Shown here one piece after another: positions 7,916 through 17,485 of a DNA stretch of 45,029 bases. How positions within the stretch are numbered: the stretch's first letter is position 1; the number at the start of each line of letters is the position of its first letter. Below the pieces are notes generated by a model. That model saw only the letters and a program-made list of their open reading frames with translations, searched no databases and was not told where the DNA came from. Position numbers and translations under genes: made by a program. Where the stretch lies: positions 1 through 45,029 of the forward strand of contig JAJZKP010000006.1 in NCBI GenBank assembly GCA_021804105.1, written 5' to 3'. The stretch is from Microcaldota archaeon (GTDB lineage Archaea; Micrarchaeota; Micrarchaeia; Micrarchaeales; CABMGC01).

Positions 7916-9940
7916 ATGAACAGTGCTGCAAGGAGACGCTTGTTACTGAGCCTGCTGCTTGCCTTTGCAGGCATGCAGACAGCTGGGCTCTTCTCAGCGT
8001 CATCAGATGGCAGCGTTACAGCCTCGGTAAATGTCACGTGCCCGTTTACAATAACTCCTGCGGCAGCTGGAGCATACGCTTGGGGAGGAAACGTGCTGCT
8101 GAATTATTCTGCGCAGGCAACAGTACCATGTTCCATACCAAGCCCATCTGGATATCTTAGTTTATATTATGCCTCAAATTCCATGTTGGCTTACAAGGAA
8201 CAGATAGGCATTGGCAGTATATCCTACAATTCTCCTCAACAAGGTAATGTATTACTCGATACGGCCCTGGTGCATGCTGGAAACTATATAGCGTTCTTCA
8301 ATCTGACCGCATTCGGAGAGGTAATATCAGCAAACCAGGTGGTAGCGTTAATTGCACCTGCAGCAATAAACCTTACTGGAGCAAAAATAGGAAGTCCAAC
8401 TGTGCAGGGCTCGCCATTCTCGCTCTCTGCAAGATTCCTTAATACAGGCACTCTTGCTTCAGGGAACTTCGTGTTTTATGCTAGAATATCGGGGCCTTCC
8501 ACTAACGCATTGCTTTCCTACGCAGAATCTGCGTTGAGCCCAGGACAGTCTGAGAATGAGACTGTTGCGGTTGCAGGTTATTCGCAGTATGTAGGCACAT
8601 ACAACTTCTCTGCTTATGCAGTTTATGGGAATAACATACGTACGGACACAATAAATGGTACCTATGTTGTCATAGCCCCGCGGCTGCTTCAGAGTGGCGG
8701 ACTGCCACCGACAAACTTGTCCGTTGTTACTGTTGCTGTTCTGCCTACACTAAGTGTACAATATGTGCCGTTATATACAACCATAACCTCAGGGAGCTCT
8801 GCTGTTGCACCTATGGTGCTGCAGAATACAGGCACGTCTGTTGAGAGAGTGCATCTGAGCCTTCCGGATACGTACAAGAACGTTACATACCTTTCTACAA
8901 GCAACCTTACAATACCGTCAGGCCAGAGCTTATCCGCAAGCTTGACCTTCTTATCAACCCAGGGTACTACGCCAGGCACATATGTTATCCCAGTAGGCAT
9001 AACCGCCACGTCGGACGGCAAGACTATAAACTCGACGCAATCGTTTGTATTTTATGTGTACAATAGCACAAACCAGTTTTCTGGGATAATGAACCAGATA
9101 AGCATGCTCGACAACGGCACGATAGCTCAGGGAACAATACAGGCAACGGCATATGAGGGCCTGAAGAACGCTACTTTGGAGACGCTATTACCCCAGAGCA
9201 TTGCGCAGAGCAGGTCGGATATAAGCGCCTATGGCATACCTAACAAGGTATCCGAGGAAAACGGCTATTATGTTATAACGTGGTATGTTGGGAATATATC
9301 TGCAACCGCGGGAGTCTTGGCGTATTATGAGATACAGAACCCCAACCCTGCACTGCTCGGGCTCCCCATACAGAATATGCTTTCCGAGAGCTCTTCCGTG
9401 CAGGCGTCATCTCTTCTCAAGGCCATAGAGTTCACAGTACCAGAATTGTATACGAATTCGACCAACCATTTAAGCGTTGAGGTCATGTATACGGGCACTA
9501 AGCCGCAAGACGTGTATTTCTATCTCACGGGGCCTATTGGTATTCCCATAGTCAACAGTTCTCGTGTGGTGCTTGCAAGACCTAACGAGCTGCTGGACCA
9601 GCAATTCAGTGTACTAACCAACTCCTCGACAGGAACTCTTGTGTTCTATGCATACGTAATAACCAACGGTGCAAACCTGACTTACACGCTGCCAGTAAGA
9701 GTGGTTCCTAAGACCAGCCAGCTAAGTCAGGCAGAACCTGAGAACCCAGAGATACTAAGGTCAGAATATGCTGGTTTGGCCGGATTGCTGATTGCAATGG
9801 CTTTGATGGCCTTTGTAGGAGTTAAGTATCGGAGAGGAAGAAGAATCAAGTATGACAGGAATAGGGCTGCAAGGCTGGTGCTTATGCGTGAAAGGATAAA
9901 GAGAGAGATGGGCCAGGAGGATGGCGCCGGGCAAGAGTAA
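7916..9940 (+). CDS. Surface protein with extracellular beta-rich repeats and C-terminal TM anchor
   Basis: Signal peptide MNSAARRRLLLSLLLAFAGMQTAGLF; C-terminal 'YAGLAGLLIAMALMAFVGVKYRRGRR'. Confidence 0.8.
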   Translation: MNSAARRRLLLSLLLAFAGMQTAGLFSASSDGSVTASVNVTCPFTITPAAAGAYAWGGNVLLNYSAQATVPCSIPSPSGYLSLYYASNSMLAYKEQIGIGSISYNSPQQGNVLLDTALVHAGNYIAFFNLTAFGEVISANQVVALIAPAAINLTGAKIGSPTVQGSPFSLSARFLNTGTLASGNFVFYARISGPSTNALLSYAESALSPGQSENETVAVAGYSQYVGTYNFSAYAVYGNNIRTDTINGTYVVIAPRLLQSGGLPPTNLSVVTVAVLPTLSVQYVPLYTTITSGSSAVAPMVLQNTGTSVERVHLSLPDTYKNVTYLSTSNLTIPSGQSLSASLTFLSTQGTTPGTYVIPVGITATSDGKTINSTQSFVFYVYNSTNQFSGIMNQISMLDNGTIAQGTIQATAYEGLKNATLETLLPQSIAQSRSDISAYGIPNKVSEENGYYVITWYVGNISATAGVLAYYEIQNPNPALLGLPIQNMLSESSSVQASSLLKAIEFTVPELYTNSTNHLSVEVMYTGTKPQDVYFYLTGPIGIPIVNSSRVVLARPNELLDQQFSVLTNSSTGTLVFYAYVITNGANLTYTLPVRVVPKTSQLSQAEPENPEILRSEYAGLAGLLIAMALMAFVGVKYRRGRRIKYDRNRAARLVLMRERIKREMGQEDGAGQE

Positions 9941-9970
9941 TATATCTTTTTATGTTAAGTTGAGTAGATA

Positions 9971-12900
9971 ATGATGCGACCTCTGGTTCTATATTTCGTA
10001 TCTGCTCTCCTTCTGCTACTCTTTTCCTTGTACACATATGATGCTTACCATATCTCAGGCGCTCATACAAACGCATCGCACAGCTGGAGAACTACTACGA
10101 TACTCGATGAGAGCACGCAGATGTACAGCTATGTGGTGAGCGGTGGAGGGATAGGTTTTACAGGAGGCAATAGCACAGTGTCATCTTCTCTGTCTACGAC
10201 TAGCTCTGCTGTTACAACGGTAAGCGGCACCCCCACTACAACTACCGCGCAAACTAAATCAACAACTCCTACTACCTCATTAACAACTACCTCTACGACT
10301 ACAACAACCGTGCCAAATGTAATCACTTCGACCACTCCGGCAACGACCATGCCGCAGAACTCGCTACAAAATTTCACTACTTCATTCTACGGAGCAGGGC
10401 TTCCCCAGAACGCGCTCTGGAGCGTATACTTAGGAGGGGTGCTCAGGTCTTCGACATCGGTTTTCATAAACTTTACCGGCCAGTCCGCTAACACGGTCTA
10501 CAGCGTATTAATTCCAAATGTTACATACCAGAACTCGACTTTTGCCCCGTCTCCCAACTCAGGGAACGTCGTTTCCGGATTCGAGTACAGGATAGCGTTC
10601 AATGCCCTGGCAAAGGCAACATCCGGCACAAATTCCATCATGACTACCGTAGACCAATCGCCGAGTAATAATTTTACTGGTGCGCAGAGCGAGATACTGA
10701 TCACAAACGCCACAAACATGTTGCGGGAGAGGTTGCGCGGCAGAACCCTGGATGGAATAACAGTGAACCTTACCGCAGCAGGATTATATCTGAGTATTAA
10801 CGTCTTAAACAGGACAACGGTGCCATCAGGCTATGCGCCGGTGCCAAGCCCGGTATATAGCTTCATACGCATAAACGGCACGGCTACCAAGGACGGAGTG
10901 GTGAACAACATAGATAATTACATAAGCAACGTTACATACAATTTTTCTGTGCCTATAGATTGGGTGCAACAGCAGCATATCAGCAGCGGTAACATCAGGC
11001 TCTTTAAGTATGTGCAGGGTAACTGGACTGCACTGCCGACAAGTTACGTAGGATCGAACACAACCTCATATTTCTACTCAGCGCTCTCAAGTTCTTTTTC
11101 CGGATATGTAGTTGGATACACAACCGCAAACACAGTTTCTGTCTCAGATACGATTACACTCGCGGCAACAAGCGGCTATACCACATACTTCTTCGGAGTT
11201 GGATATTCTGCAATGAGCGGAGCGGGGCCGTTGCCTTCGTTAATAAGCTGGACTAATGACACAAACATGACACTGGTACTGAACTCAGGGAAGCCAGGTG
11301 ATCGGTATGCAAACTACTCATCGATAGGCCACCAGACCAGCAGTTCAGGGACCTTTACGCTAGGCTCAGGAGCTTCGGCATACGACGGCGCACTCTCCGC
11401 AGTAGGGGCTAATGTCGTATTCACAGGGAACAATGTAAACGGCGTCCTCTTTTTAAAGAATGGGACCGGAAGTCAGAGCCTCACATACAGCGTAACAGCA
11501 GCCAATAGCTTTGTAGTGCTCGTAATGACTGATGGCGGTTCTGTCTTCACGTCGAATCCGACTCCGCCTAGTAGCGGCTGCACTTGGGTTACTTCCCAAG
11601 CAGAGGAGAGCACATTTGCCGAGGCGGAGGTGGCGGTGTGCTCAGCTTCCACGAGCGGTTCGAAGACAATTAGCTTCACCTCATCTAAGACAGCCGATGC
11701 CGCTGGTGCCATAGCCGCATATGTCTTCCCGCCATATTCAATCACGCTTGATGACAGCCCCACAACAGGCAACATACTCACCGGAGGCGTGACCTATAGC
11801 AACGGCGCAAAAGCAAACCTTATCGGAACGAATACGCTGATTGCAAACGCACCATATGGATATACATTTAATTCCTGGTCCACAAGTTCCACTTCCAATA
11901 TAATCATAGCTAATACACTTTCGGACAATACCGCGGTGACTATAGAAGGAAGCGGAACGGTAACCGCAAACTACATAACATATTTTAATGTATCCCTCTC
12001 ATCATGCCCTACGGCAATACTGCTTGATTCAGGCCAGTCGGTATCGTGCACTGCGATAACATCCAACGGTGTTACGCCTTATACGTATAACTGGCTTGTA
12101 AGCGCACTTAATAATCTTCAATACATAGTTGCCAATCAGCTCTATAGCGGCCTTACCTTATCATCGAACACAGTAACGTTCACCACAAACTCGTTGTTTG
12201 TGGATCACTCTCCTGAGCAATTCAACGTGACCGTGACAGATGGAAGTTCTGTGACGATAAATTCCACTTACTCCGGAAATTTTCAGGTTGCGAGCGCACT
12301 CGCACCTTCCTGCAATCTTCCCGGAACCTCTGATTCAGGCCAATGGTATACGCTCACATGTTCGTGGGCAGGCGGATGGGCAAATTACAACGCAATATGG
12401 TACATTGGCGCTCCTGGCAATAGCTGCGCTCAGGACAGTTCCAATGTACTTGCATCTTACAACGGCATAGCGGTCCTATCCCATTCGCTGTTAGTTTCAC
12501 CGACTACATCAAATAGTTATTGTATAAAAGTCTCCGATTCTGCGACAACGCCTGAAACTGCGAACTCCGTATCCGGCAATATTGTGGTCGATAGTGCGCT
12601 CTCTGTCACGGCGAGCCCGGCAACTAACACAGTAACGCAGGGTGCAAACGCAGTGATATCAGGCAGCGTATCCGGAGGCACCGCAAGTTACTTTTATCAA
12701 TGGCTTGCAGAAGCACCGCTAGGTTCCATGACAGCGTGCACTAACAATTGGCAGGGGGGGACCTGCGCTGGAAATGTACTGACATATACGCAGAATACGG
12801 TCTTGTCTTCTGACATAGATGCGCTGGTTAATATAACAGTTAATAGCGGTGTCACACTCACGACAAACGGATACGCGATATGGATAAGCGGAAATTTAAT

Positions 12901-14095
12901 CAACAATGGCAATGTGATGGCAGGCAATACAATCCCGAATAGAGGTTCGTCATCGCTTAACGTGAACCAACCATTATCATTTGCAGGATCAGGCGCTGGA
13001 GGAGGAGGCGGGGGTATAGGATACAATGGTAATATCGGAAATAGCACATTGGCAGATGGCGGTGGCGGTGGATTTGAAAGTGGAAACGGCGGAAATGGAG
13101 GGACACCGGCTGCACCGAGTATCACCAATGCAAATATAGTAAACTGGGAGGGGAGCAACGATTTCGTGAACTACTTTCTTAGCGGTACAGGAGGAAATGG
13201 AGGCGTTAGTGGACTTTGTCCCGGGGGAAATTGCTATAATAGGGGCGGCAATCCCTCATATGGACTGTATATACAGGCTTCTGATATAGTCAATAGTGGT
13301 AATATAATTGCTACGGGTTTTAGTGGCAGCAACCCGAACAGTAACCCAACAGGCGGTGGTGGGGGCTCAGGAGGCGGATTTGTCCTTCTGTCGTATAACG
13401 GAGTGTGCACCGGATGCGCTGCAAACACAATAGTTACTGGTGGCAGTGGAGGCACAGGTTACTTTGGGGGTGGAAACGGTGGCACAGGTGGCAACGGAAA
13501 TGTTGTAACATATAACTACGGAAACTCACCCCCATTGGTGCCTGGCCTTAGTGCGGCGGAGGGCAATGCTCTTTGTGGAAATACTGCTAACACTATAAAC
13601 TGCAATTTTGCAACTAACAGCCTCACCGCCACAGGCAACTATATCTTCATGCTTCGGGTCACCGATTCGGCGACATTTCCGGTTACAGTGGACTCGGGCC
13701 TTGCGAATGTGATCGTGCAGTCACCATCAAATAACTGCCAGATAAGCCTTTCCCCCGGAGCAATCTCATTCGGTTCCCTGAACCCGACAGCAAGCACAGC
13801 AACGCAGGATACAATAACAGATAAAAACAACGGTAACATAGCGGCAAATATCCTGATATACGGAACGAACTGGATTGGTACTGGCTCGAACGCCTTCGGC
13901 GTTAGCAATACAGTATGGTCAGGCACGCTGAATCTACCTTTTGCGAGTGCAAATGCACTAACTTCGAGCGCAATACTAACTCTGTTGACGGTTGGCAGTA
14001 GTAGCAGTGCAAACATCTTTATAGGTGCAGAAGTGCCTGGCGGCGCGGCAGGGGGAATATACACACAGAATATAATAATAGAGAATAGCTGCTAG
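9971..14095 (+). CDS. Giant secreted surface protein/adhesin (Thr/Ser linker, PGF-pre-PGF-like domain, Gly-rich region, C-terminal ENSC domain)
   Basis: N-terminal hydrophobic segment; Thr-rich tract; 'NYNFSVPIDWV...GNIRLFKYVQGNWTALPTSY...FYSALSSSFSGYVVGY'; GGGGG repeats; C-terminal unit like 6754-7773. Confidence 0.85.
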   Translation: MMRPLVLYFVSALLLLLFSLYTYDAYHISGAHTNASHSWRTTTILDESTQMYSYVVSGGGIGFTGGNSTVSSSLSTTSSAVTTVSGTPTTTTAQTKSTTPTTSLTTTSTTTTTVPNVITSTTPATTMPQNSLQNFTTSFYGAGLPQNALWSVYLGGVLRSSTSVFINFTGQSANTVYSVLIPNVTYQNSTFAPSPNSGNVVSGFEYRIAFNALAKATSGTNSIMTTVDQSPSNNFTGAQSEILITNATNMLRERLRGRTLDGITVNLTAAGLYLSINVLNRTTVPSGYAPVPSPVYSFIRINGTATKDGVVNNIDNYISNVTYNFSVPIDWVQQQHISSGNIRLFKYVQGNWTALPTSYVGSNTTSYFYSALSSSFSGYVVGYTTANTVSVSDTITLAATSGYTTYFFGVGYSAMSGAGPLPSLISWTNDTNMTLVLNSGKPGDRYANYSSIGHQTSSSGTFTLGSGASAYDGALSAVGANVVFTGNNVNGVLFLKNGTGSQSLTYSVTAANSFVVLVMTDGGSVFTSNPTPPSSGCTWVTSQAEESTFAEAEVAVCSASTSGSKTISFTSSKTADAAGAIAAYVFPPYSITLDDSPTTGNILTGGVTYSNGAKANLIGTNTLIANAPYGYTFNSWSTSSTSNIIIANTLSDNTAVTIEGSGTVTANYITYFNVSLSSCPTAILLDSGQSVSCTAITSNGVTPYTYNWLVSALNNLQYIVANQLYSGLTLSSNTVTFTTNSLFVDHSPEQFNVTVTDGSSVTINSTYSGNFQVASALAPSCNLPGTSDSGQWYTLTCSWAGGWANYNAIWYIGAPGNSCAQDSSNVLASYNGIAVLSHSLLVSPTTSNSYCIKVSDSATTPETANSVSGNIVVDSALSVTASPATNTVTQGANAVISGSVSGGTASYFYQWLAEAPLGSMTACTNNWQGGTCAGNVLTYTQNTVLSSDIDALVNITVNSGVTLTTNGYAIWISGNLINNGNVMAGNTIPNRGSSSLNVNQPLSFAGSGAGGGGGGIGYNGNIGNSTLADGGGGGFESGNGGNGGTPAAPSITNANIVNWEGSNDFVNYFLSGTGGNGGVSGLCPGGNCYNRGGNPSYGLYIQASDIVNSGNIIATGFSGSNPNSNPTGGGGGSGGGFVLLSYNGVCTGCAANTIVTGGSGGTGYFGGGNGGTGGNGNVVTYNYGNSPPLVPGLSAAEGNALCGNTANTINCNFATNSLTATGNYIFMLRVTDSATFPVTVDSGLANVIVQSPSNNCQISLSPGAISFGSLNPTASTATQDTITDKNNGNIAANILIYGTNWIGTGSNAFGVSNTVWSGTLNLPFASANALTSSAILTLLTVGSSSSANIFIGAEVPGGAAGGIYTQNIIIENSC

Positions 14096-14144
14096 TAGAA
14101 AGGAATAAAGATGACTATGCTCTAATGAGTTATACCACTTCCAT

Positions 14145-14286
14145 GGGGTTGTGGCGTAATCTGGCAGCGCGGCAGGCTCCAGATGTTTAAGAAATCTATG
14201 AGCAGAAATGCGATGATGAAGATTTGGAGCGATGATTTGTGATCAGGCGTTACCTGCATGTCGGGGTTCAAATCCCCGCAACCCCA
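14145..14286 (+). tRNA. tRNA-Trp(CCA) with ~69-nt intron at 37/38 (14183-14251)
   Basis: Acceptor GGGGTTG/CAACCCC, D-stem GCGT/GCGC, anticodon stem GCAGG/CCTGC, anticodon CCA, T-arm CGGGGTTCAAATCCCCG; near-canonical BHB at the junctions. Confidence 0.93.
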
Positions 14287-14420
14287 GACACTTCATAATA
14301 TGCACGCACATAAGTAGTGTCATCAAGAAGATATGTAGGTTTTAGGGAAGATAGTCGCAATATTTAAGATATAATGCTGCGATATGTTTTACGTTGTTTT
14401 ACGTGCGGAAAACATATGTA

Positions 14421-15182
14421 ATGAGGGTATGCTCCACGAAAGGAGGGGTAGGTAAGACTACAGTGGCAATAAACCTTGCTACTTCCCTGCAGCTACGTGG
14501 ATACAATGTGCTTATTGTAGATGCAGATAGTATAAATCCGTGCGTGGGACTTTATATGGGCCTGCAGGATGTCAATGTAGGCACTTTTGAAGTGATGCGT
14601 GGCAAGATAGATGCAAGAAGAGCGATAATTCCGCATCCTGTGACGGGTTTGCATATACTCCCAGGGAGGACAGGTTCTGAAGACGCCAAGTATACAAAAG
14701 CGCAGGTCTCACAATTCTTTAAGACAATAGTAGCATTAGGTTATGATTTCATTATAATAGACACGCAGCCAGGCATAATGTTTCCAGATAACCTCGATGC
14801 TTATGATGAGGGTCTCATTGTGACCTTGCCTTTTGAGGCAAGTTGCCTGAGTGCGCTCAAGATGTCGCAGCTATATTCGAAGAAGAACCTGAAGACAAAC
14901 GTGGTTGCTAACAGGATAAGGGGAAAGAGATACGAATTGAGCCTGAGGGAGATAGAAGAACTCACGGAGAACCATGTAATAGCGTCTCTGCCTGAAGACG
15001 AGAAAGTTGATGTCAGTATTGCAGAGCATATACCGATATATCTGTATGACAAGAAGGTACGGTTCAACAAGGCGATTACGAATCTTGCAGATGTTTATAC
15101 GTCAAGAGTAGCACTTGATAGGGAAGCGCCAACACATAAGGATAGGGGCTTTTTCTCGTGGTTCCGCAGAGATAGAGGATAA
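14421..15182 (+). CDS. ParA/MinD-family P-loop ATPase
   Basis: Deviant Walker A 'STKGGVGKTTVAINLA', 'LIVDADSINP', 'DFIIIDTQPGI'. Confidence 0.93.
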   Translation: MRVCSTKGGVGKTTVAINLATSLQLRGYNVLIVDADSINPCVGLYMGLQDVNVGTFEVMRGKIDARRAIIPHPVTGLHILPGRTGSEDAKYTKAQVSQFFKTIVALGYDFIIIDTQPGIMFPDNLDAYDEGLIVTLPFEASCLSALKMSQLYSKKNLKTNVVANRIRGKRYELSLREIEELTENHVIASLPEDEKVDVSIAEHIPIYLYDKKVRFNKAITNLADVYTSRVALDREAPTHKDRGFFSWFRRDRG

Positions 15183-15503
15183 GCAGGTTATGTTCATTGG
15201 CAGACATATGTAACTGCGGCATTAAGTTAAATTAAGTGACTGCCCACTCTGCAGGATTGACACGCATAACATCCAGACCTGCATATTCACATAGGACTGC
15301 AAGGTTATGGCATTACTTTATATCTTTGTGCGGTGGTTTATAGTTTAACGCGCATATATTGAGCGTGGCCAGAGCGGATCAGCCATGCTGTCGGTGATTT
15401 TATCAGGGCAGAGTATACGGCAGAGCAAATAAATGGTTCTTTCAAGTATCTGCTTGCTTCAAGAGGGTTCAGGAGCATTGCTATCTCTTTCACTACATCA
15501 GCA

Positions 15504-16715
15504 TTGCCGCTTTACCTAGTATTTGTACTGAAGCAGGGGCTTATAGGCGTTGGAGCCGCATATTTCGCCATAATACTTTTTGTGGCCCTTACGTCATTTT
15601 TCTTCGGGATCATGAGTGATAGAATAGGATATGTAAGGACCATGATTATATCAGAGATACTTCCATTCGCAGGCCTTGCCGGGCTAACAATCTCTACTTT
15701 TCTGACAAGCAATGCCACCCTGGCCCTTACCGTGGCGATAATATCTGCCATGCTTGCAGGGATAAGCACGGTTGGAGGGATGAGGGGAGCATTCTCCTCC
15801 GGACAACAGGCGCTTATTGCAAATAATTGGAAGGAACCGAAGGACAGGGCAAACAGGTTCGGAAAGATAATTACGATAGCCTCGATAGCTTCCATAATAG
15901 GGAGCCTTCTCCTTGCATTCCAGGGAATACTAACAGGGGCTCTGCAGGGCCATGCAGTCACCGAATTGCTTGCCAGCACACTCTCCTTCAGGTATATGTT
16001 TGCGATCGGTGCAGTGCTGTTGTTCCTGTCCGTCTTGAGCTTATCCATGGTCAAGGAGATTGCCAAGGCGGAGAAGAAACGCCATATTTTCATAAAGAAA
16101 GAATCATCGCCGCACATGTACAAGGTTATGGCTGCACAGATTTTCGCAGGTATTGGGTTGGGACTCGCCCTGCCAATACTTCCGGCAATAATAGCAAAGG
16201 CATACGCACTTGATTCTGCAACAGCATCACAACTCATAGGATACGTATTCGGAATCGGATACATGCTGATAGCATTGGCATCATCCTATATGTCAAGGCT
16301 TGTATACAGGAGAGAGGTGCCTTCGCTGAAGATCGCGTCCTCAGCAAGGATAATGCAGGGAATCATAATGGCACTGATAGCAGTAGTAATATCCCTTGGT
16401 CCCGGCATACCGTATGGCGCCGGATTCGGCATGGCTATGTTCGGCCTGCTCTATTCAGCTTACGCGCTTTTAATAGGCATAGGAGTTCCGCTAAGGTCTA
16501 TGATAAACATAGGCAGTATACACCAACAGGATTATGGGAGTGCAAGCGCGGCCATGGGAATTGCCATACAGATACCACAGACCAGCGTGAGTCTGTCTGG
16601 GTTTCTATCCGAGGCAATATCATCATTCATTGCCCTGCCGCTGGCTCTGGGTGGCCTTTTCATCTCGATAAGCGGATTTGTGTACTGGAAGCTGCTGAAC
16701 AAGGAAGGCAAATAA
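15504..16715 (+). CDS. Major facilitator superfamily transporter (5' end uncertain)
   Basis: Multiple hydrophobic helices; 'FFFGIMSDRIGYVRT' loop 2-3 motif. Confidence 0.85.
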   Translation: MPLYLVFVLKQGLIGVGAAYFAIILFVALTSFFFGIMSDRIGYVRTMIISEILPFAGLAGLTISTFLTSNATLALTVAIISAMLAGISTVGGMRGAFSSGQQALIANNWKEPKDRANRFGKIITIASIASIIGSLLLAFQGILTGALQGHAVTELLASTLSFRYMFAIGAVLLFLSVLSLSMVKEIAKAEKKRHIFIKKESSPHMYKVMAAQIFAGIGLGLALPILPAIIAKAYALDSATASQLIGYVFGIGYMLIALASSYMSRLVYRREVPSLKIASSARIMQGIIMALIAVVISLGPGIPYGAGFGMAMFGLLYSAYALLIGIGVPLRSMINIGSIHQQDYGSASAAMGIAIQIPQTSVSLSGFLSEAISSFIALPLALGGLFISISGFVYWKLLNKEGK

Positions 16716-16793
16716 CTTGCATGTTGCATCCCAGTGCACATAATTGGTTGAATGTTTTTTATAATGCTTCATTCCAAGTATCCTTGTGATTTT

Positions 16794-17480
16794 ATGATAG
16801 TGCTTGGAGTTGCTGCGCATCCAGACGACCTTGACTTCGGCGCCTCTGGATCGTTCGCAAAGTGGGCAAAGGAAGGCGCATCGTGCTATTATCTCATATG
16901 CACTGACGGCTCGAAAGGCTCTGATGATCCAAAGATGACGGAATCAAAGCTTATCAAGATAAGGAGAGATGAACAGAAGGCAGCCGGAAAGGTCATAGGG
17001 CTTAAAGGCGTGTTCTTTTTGGATCACAAAGACACACAGCTTGTAGCAGATCTTACTTTGAAAAAGGAAATAGTCAGGCACATAAGGAAACTGCGCCCTG
17101 ATGTGGTGGTGACAATGGATCCTACGTTAGTATACTCGAAACGCGGCTTTGTGAACCATACAGACCACAGAGCAGCAGGGCAGGCTACAATAGACGCAGT
17201 ATACCCGATGGCCAGGGACAGGCTGACATTCAAGGAGCTCGAGAAAGAAGGGTTGAAACCGCATAAGGTAAAGACAATGTATCTTACCAACTTCGACAGT
17301 CATACCGATGTAATCGACATAAGCGACTTTATCGAGGTAAAGGTGAAGGCGCTAGCATGCCACAAGAGCCAGATATCTGAGAGGAGCCTTGGATGGGTAA
17401 GGCAGATGGGAAGCATGATAGGCAAGGAGAAAGGGTATAAATACGCAGAGGCATTCGTAAAACTTGGGTTTGATAGGTAA
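16794..17480 (+). CDS. PIG-L/LmbE-family N-acetylglucosaminyl deacetylase-like protein (MshB/BshB superfamily)
   Basis: 'VAAHPDDLDFGASGSFAKWAKEG', 'DGSKGSDD', 'HTDHRAAGQA', 'CHKSQI'. Confidence 0.93.
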   Translation: MIVLGVAAHPDDLDFGASGSFAKWAKEGASCYYLICTDGSKGSDDPKMTESKLIKIRRDEQKAAGKVIGLKGVFFLDHKDTQLVADLTLKKEIVRHIRKLRPDVVVTMDPTLVYSKRGFVNHTDHRAAGQATIDAVYPMARDRLTFKELEKEGLKPHKVKTMYLTNFDSHTDVIDISDFIEVKVKALACHKSQISERSLGWVRQMGSMIGKEKGYKYAEAFVKLGFDR

Positions 17481-17485
17481 ATAAT

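Noticed and set aside
12697-13158. Pro-rich minus-strand ORF opposite the adhesin
   Set aside because: Mirror of the Gly-rich coding strand; composition artefact.
13000-13520. Gly-rich repetitive DNA in the adhesin considered as a CRISPR-like or tandem repeat array
   Set aside because: Irregular GGN-codon repeats within one reading frame; no constant repeat/spacer pattern. No CRISPR array seen in the window.
15512-16264. 250-aa minus-strand ORF opposite the MFS transporter
   Set aside because: Shadow ORF antisense to a clear MFS gene; no recognisable domain.
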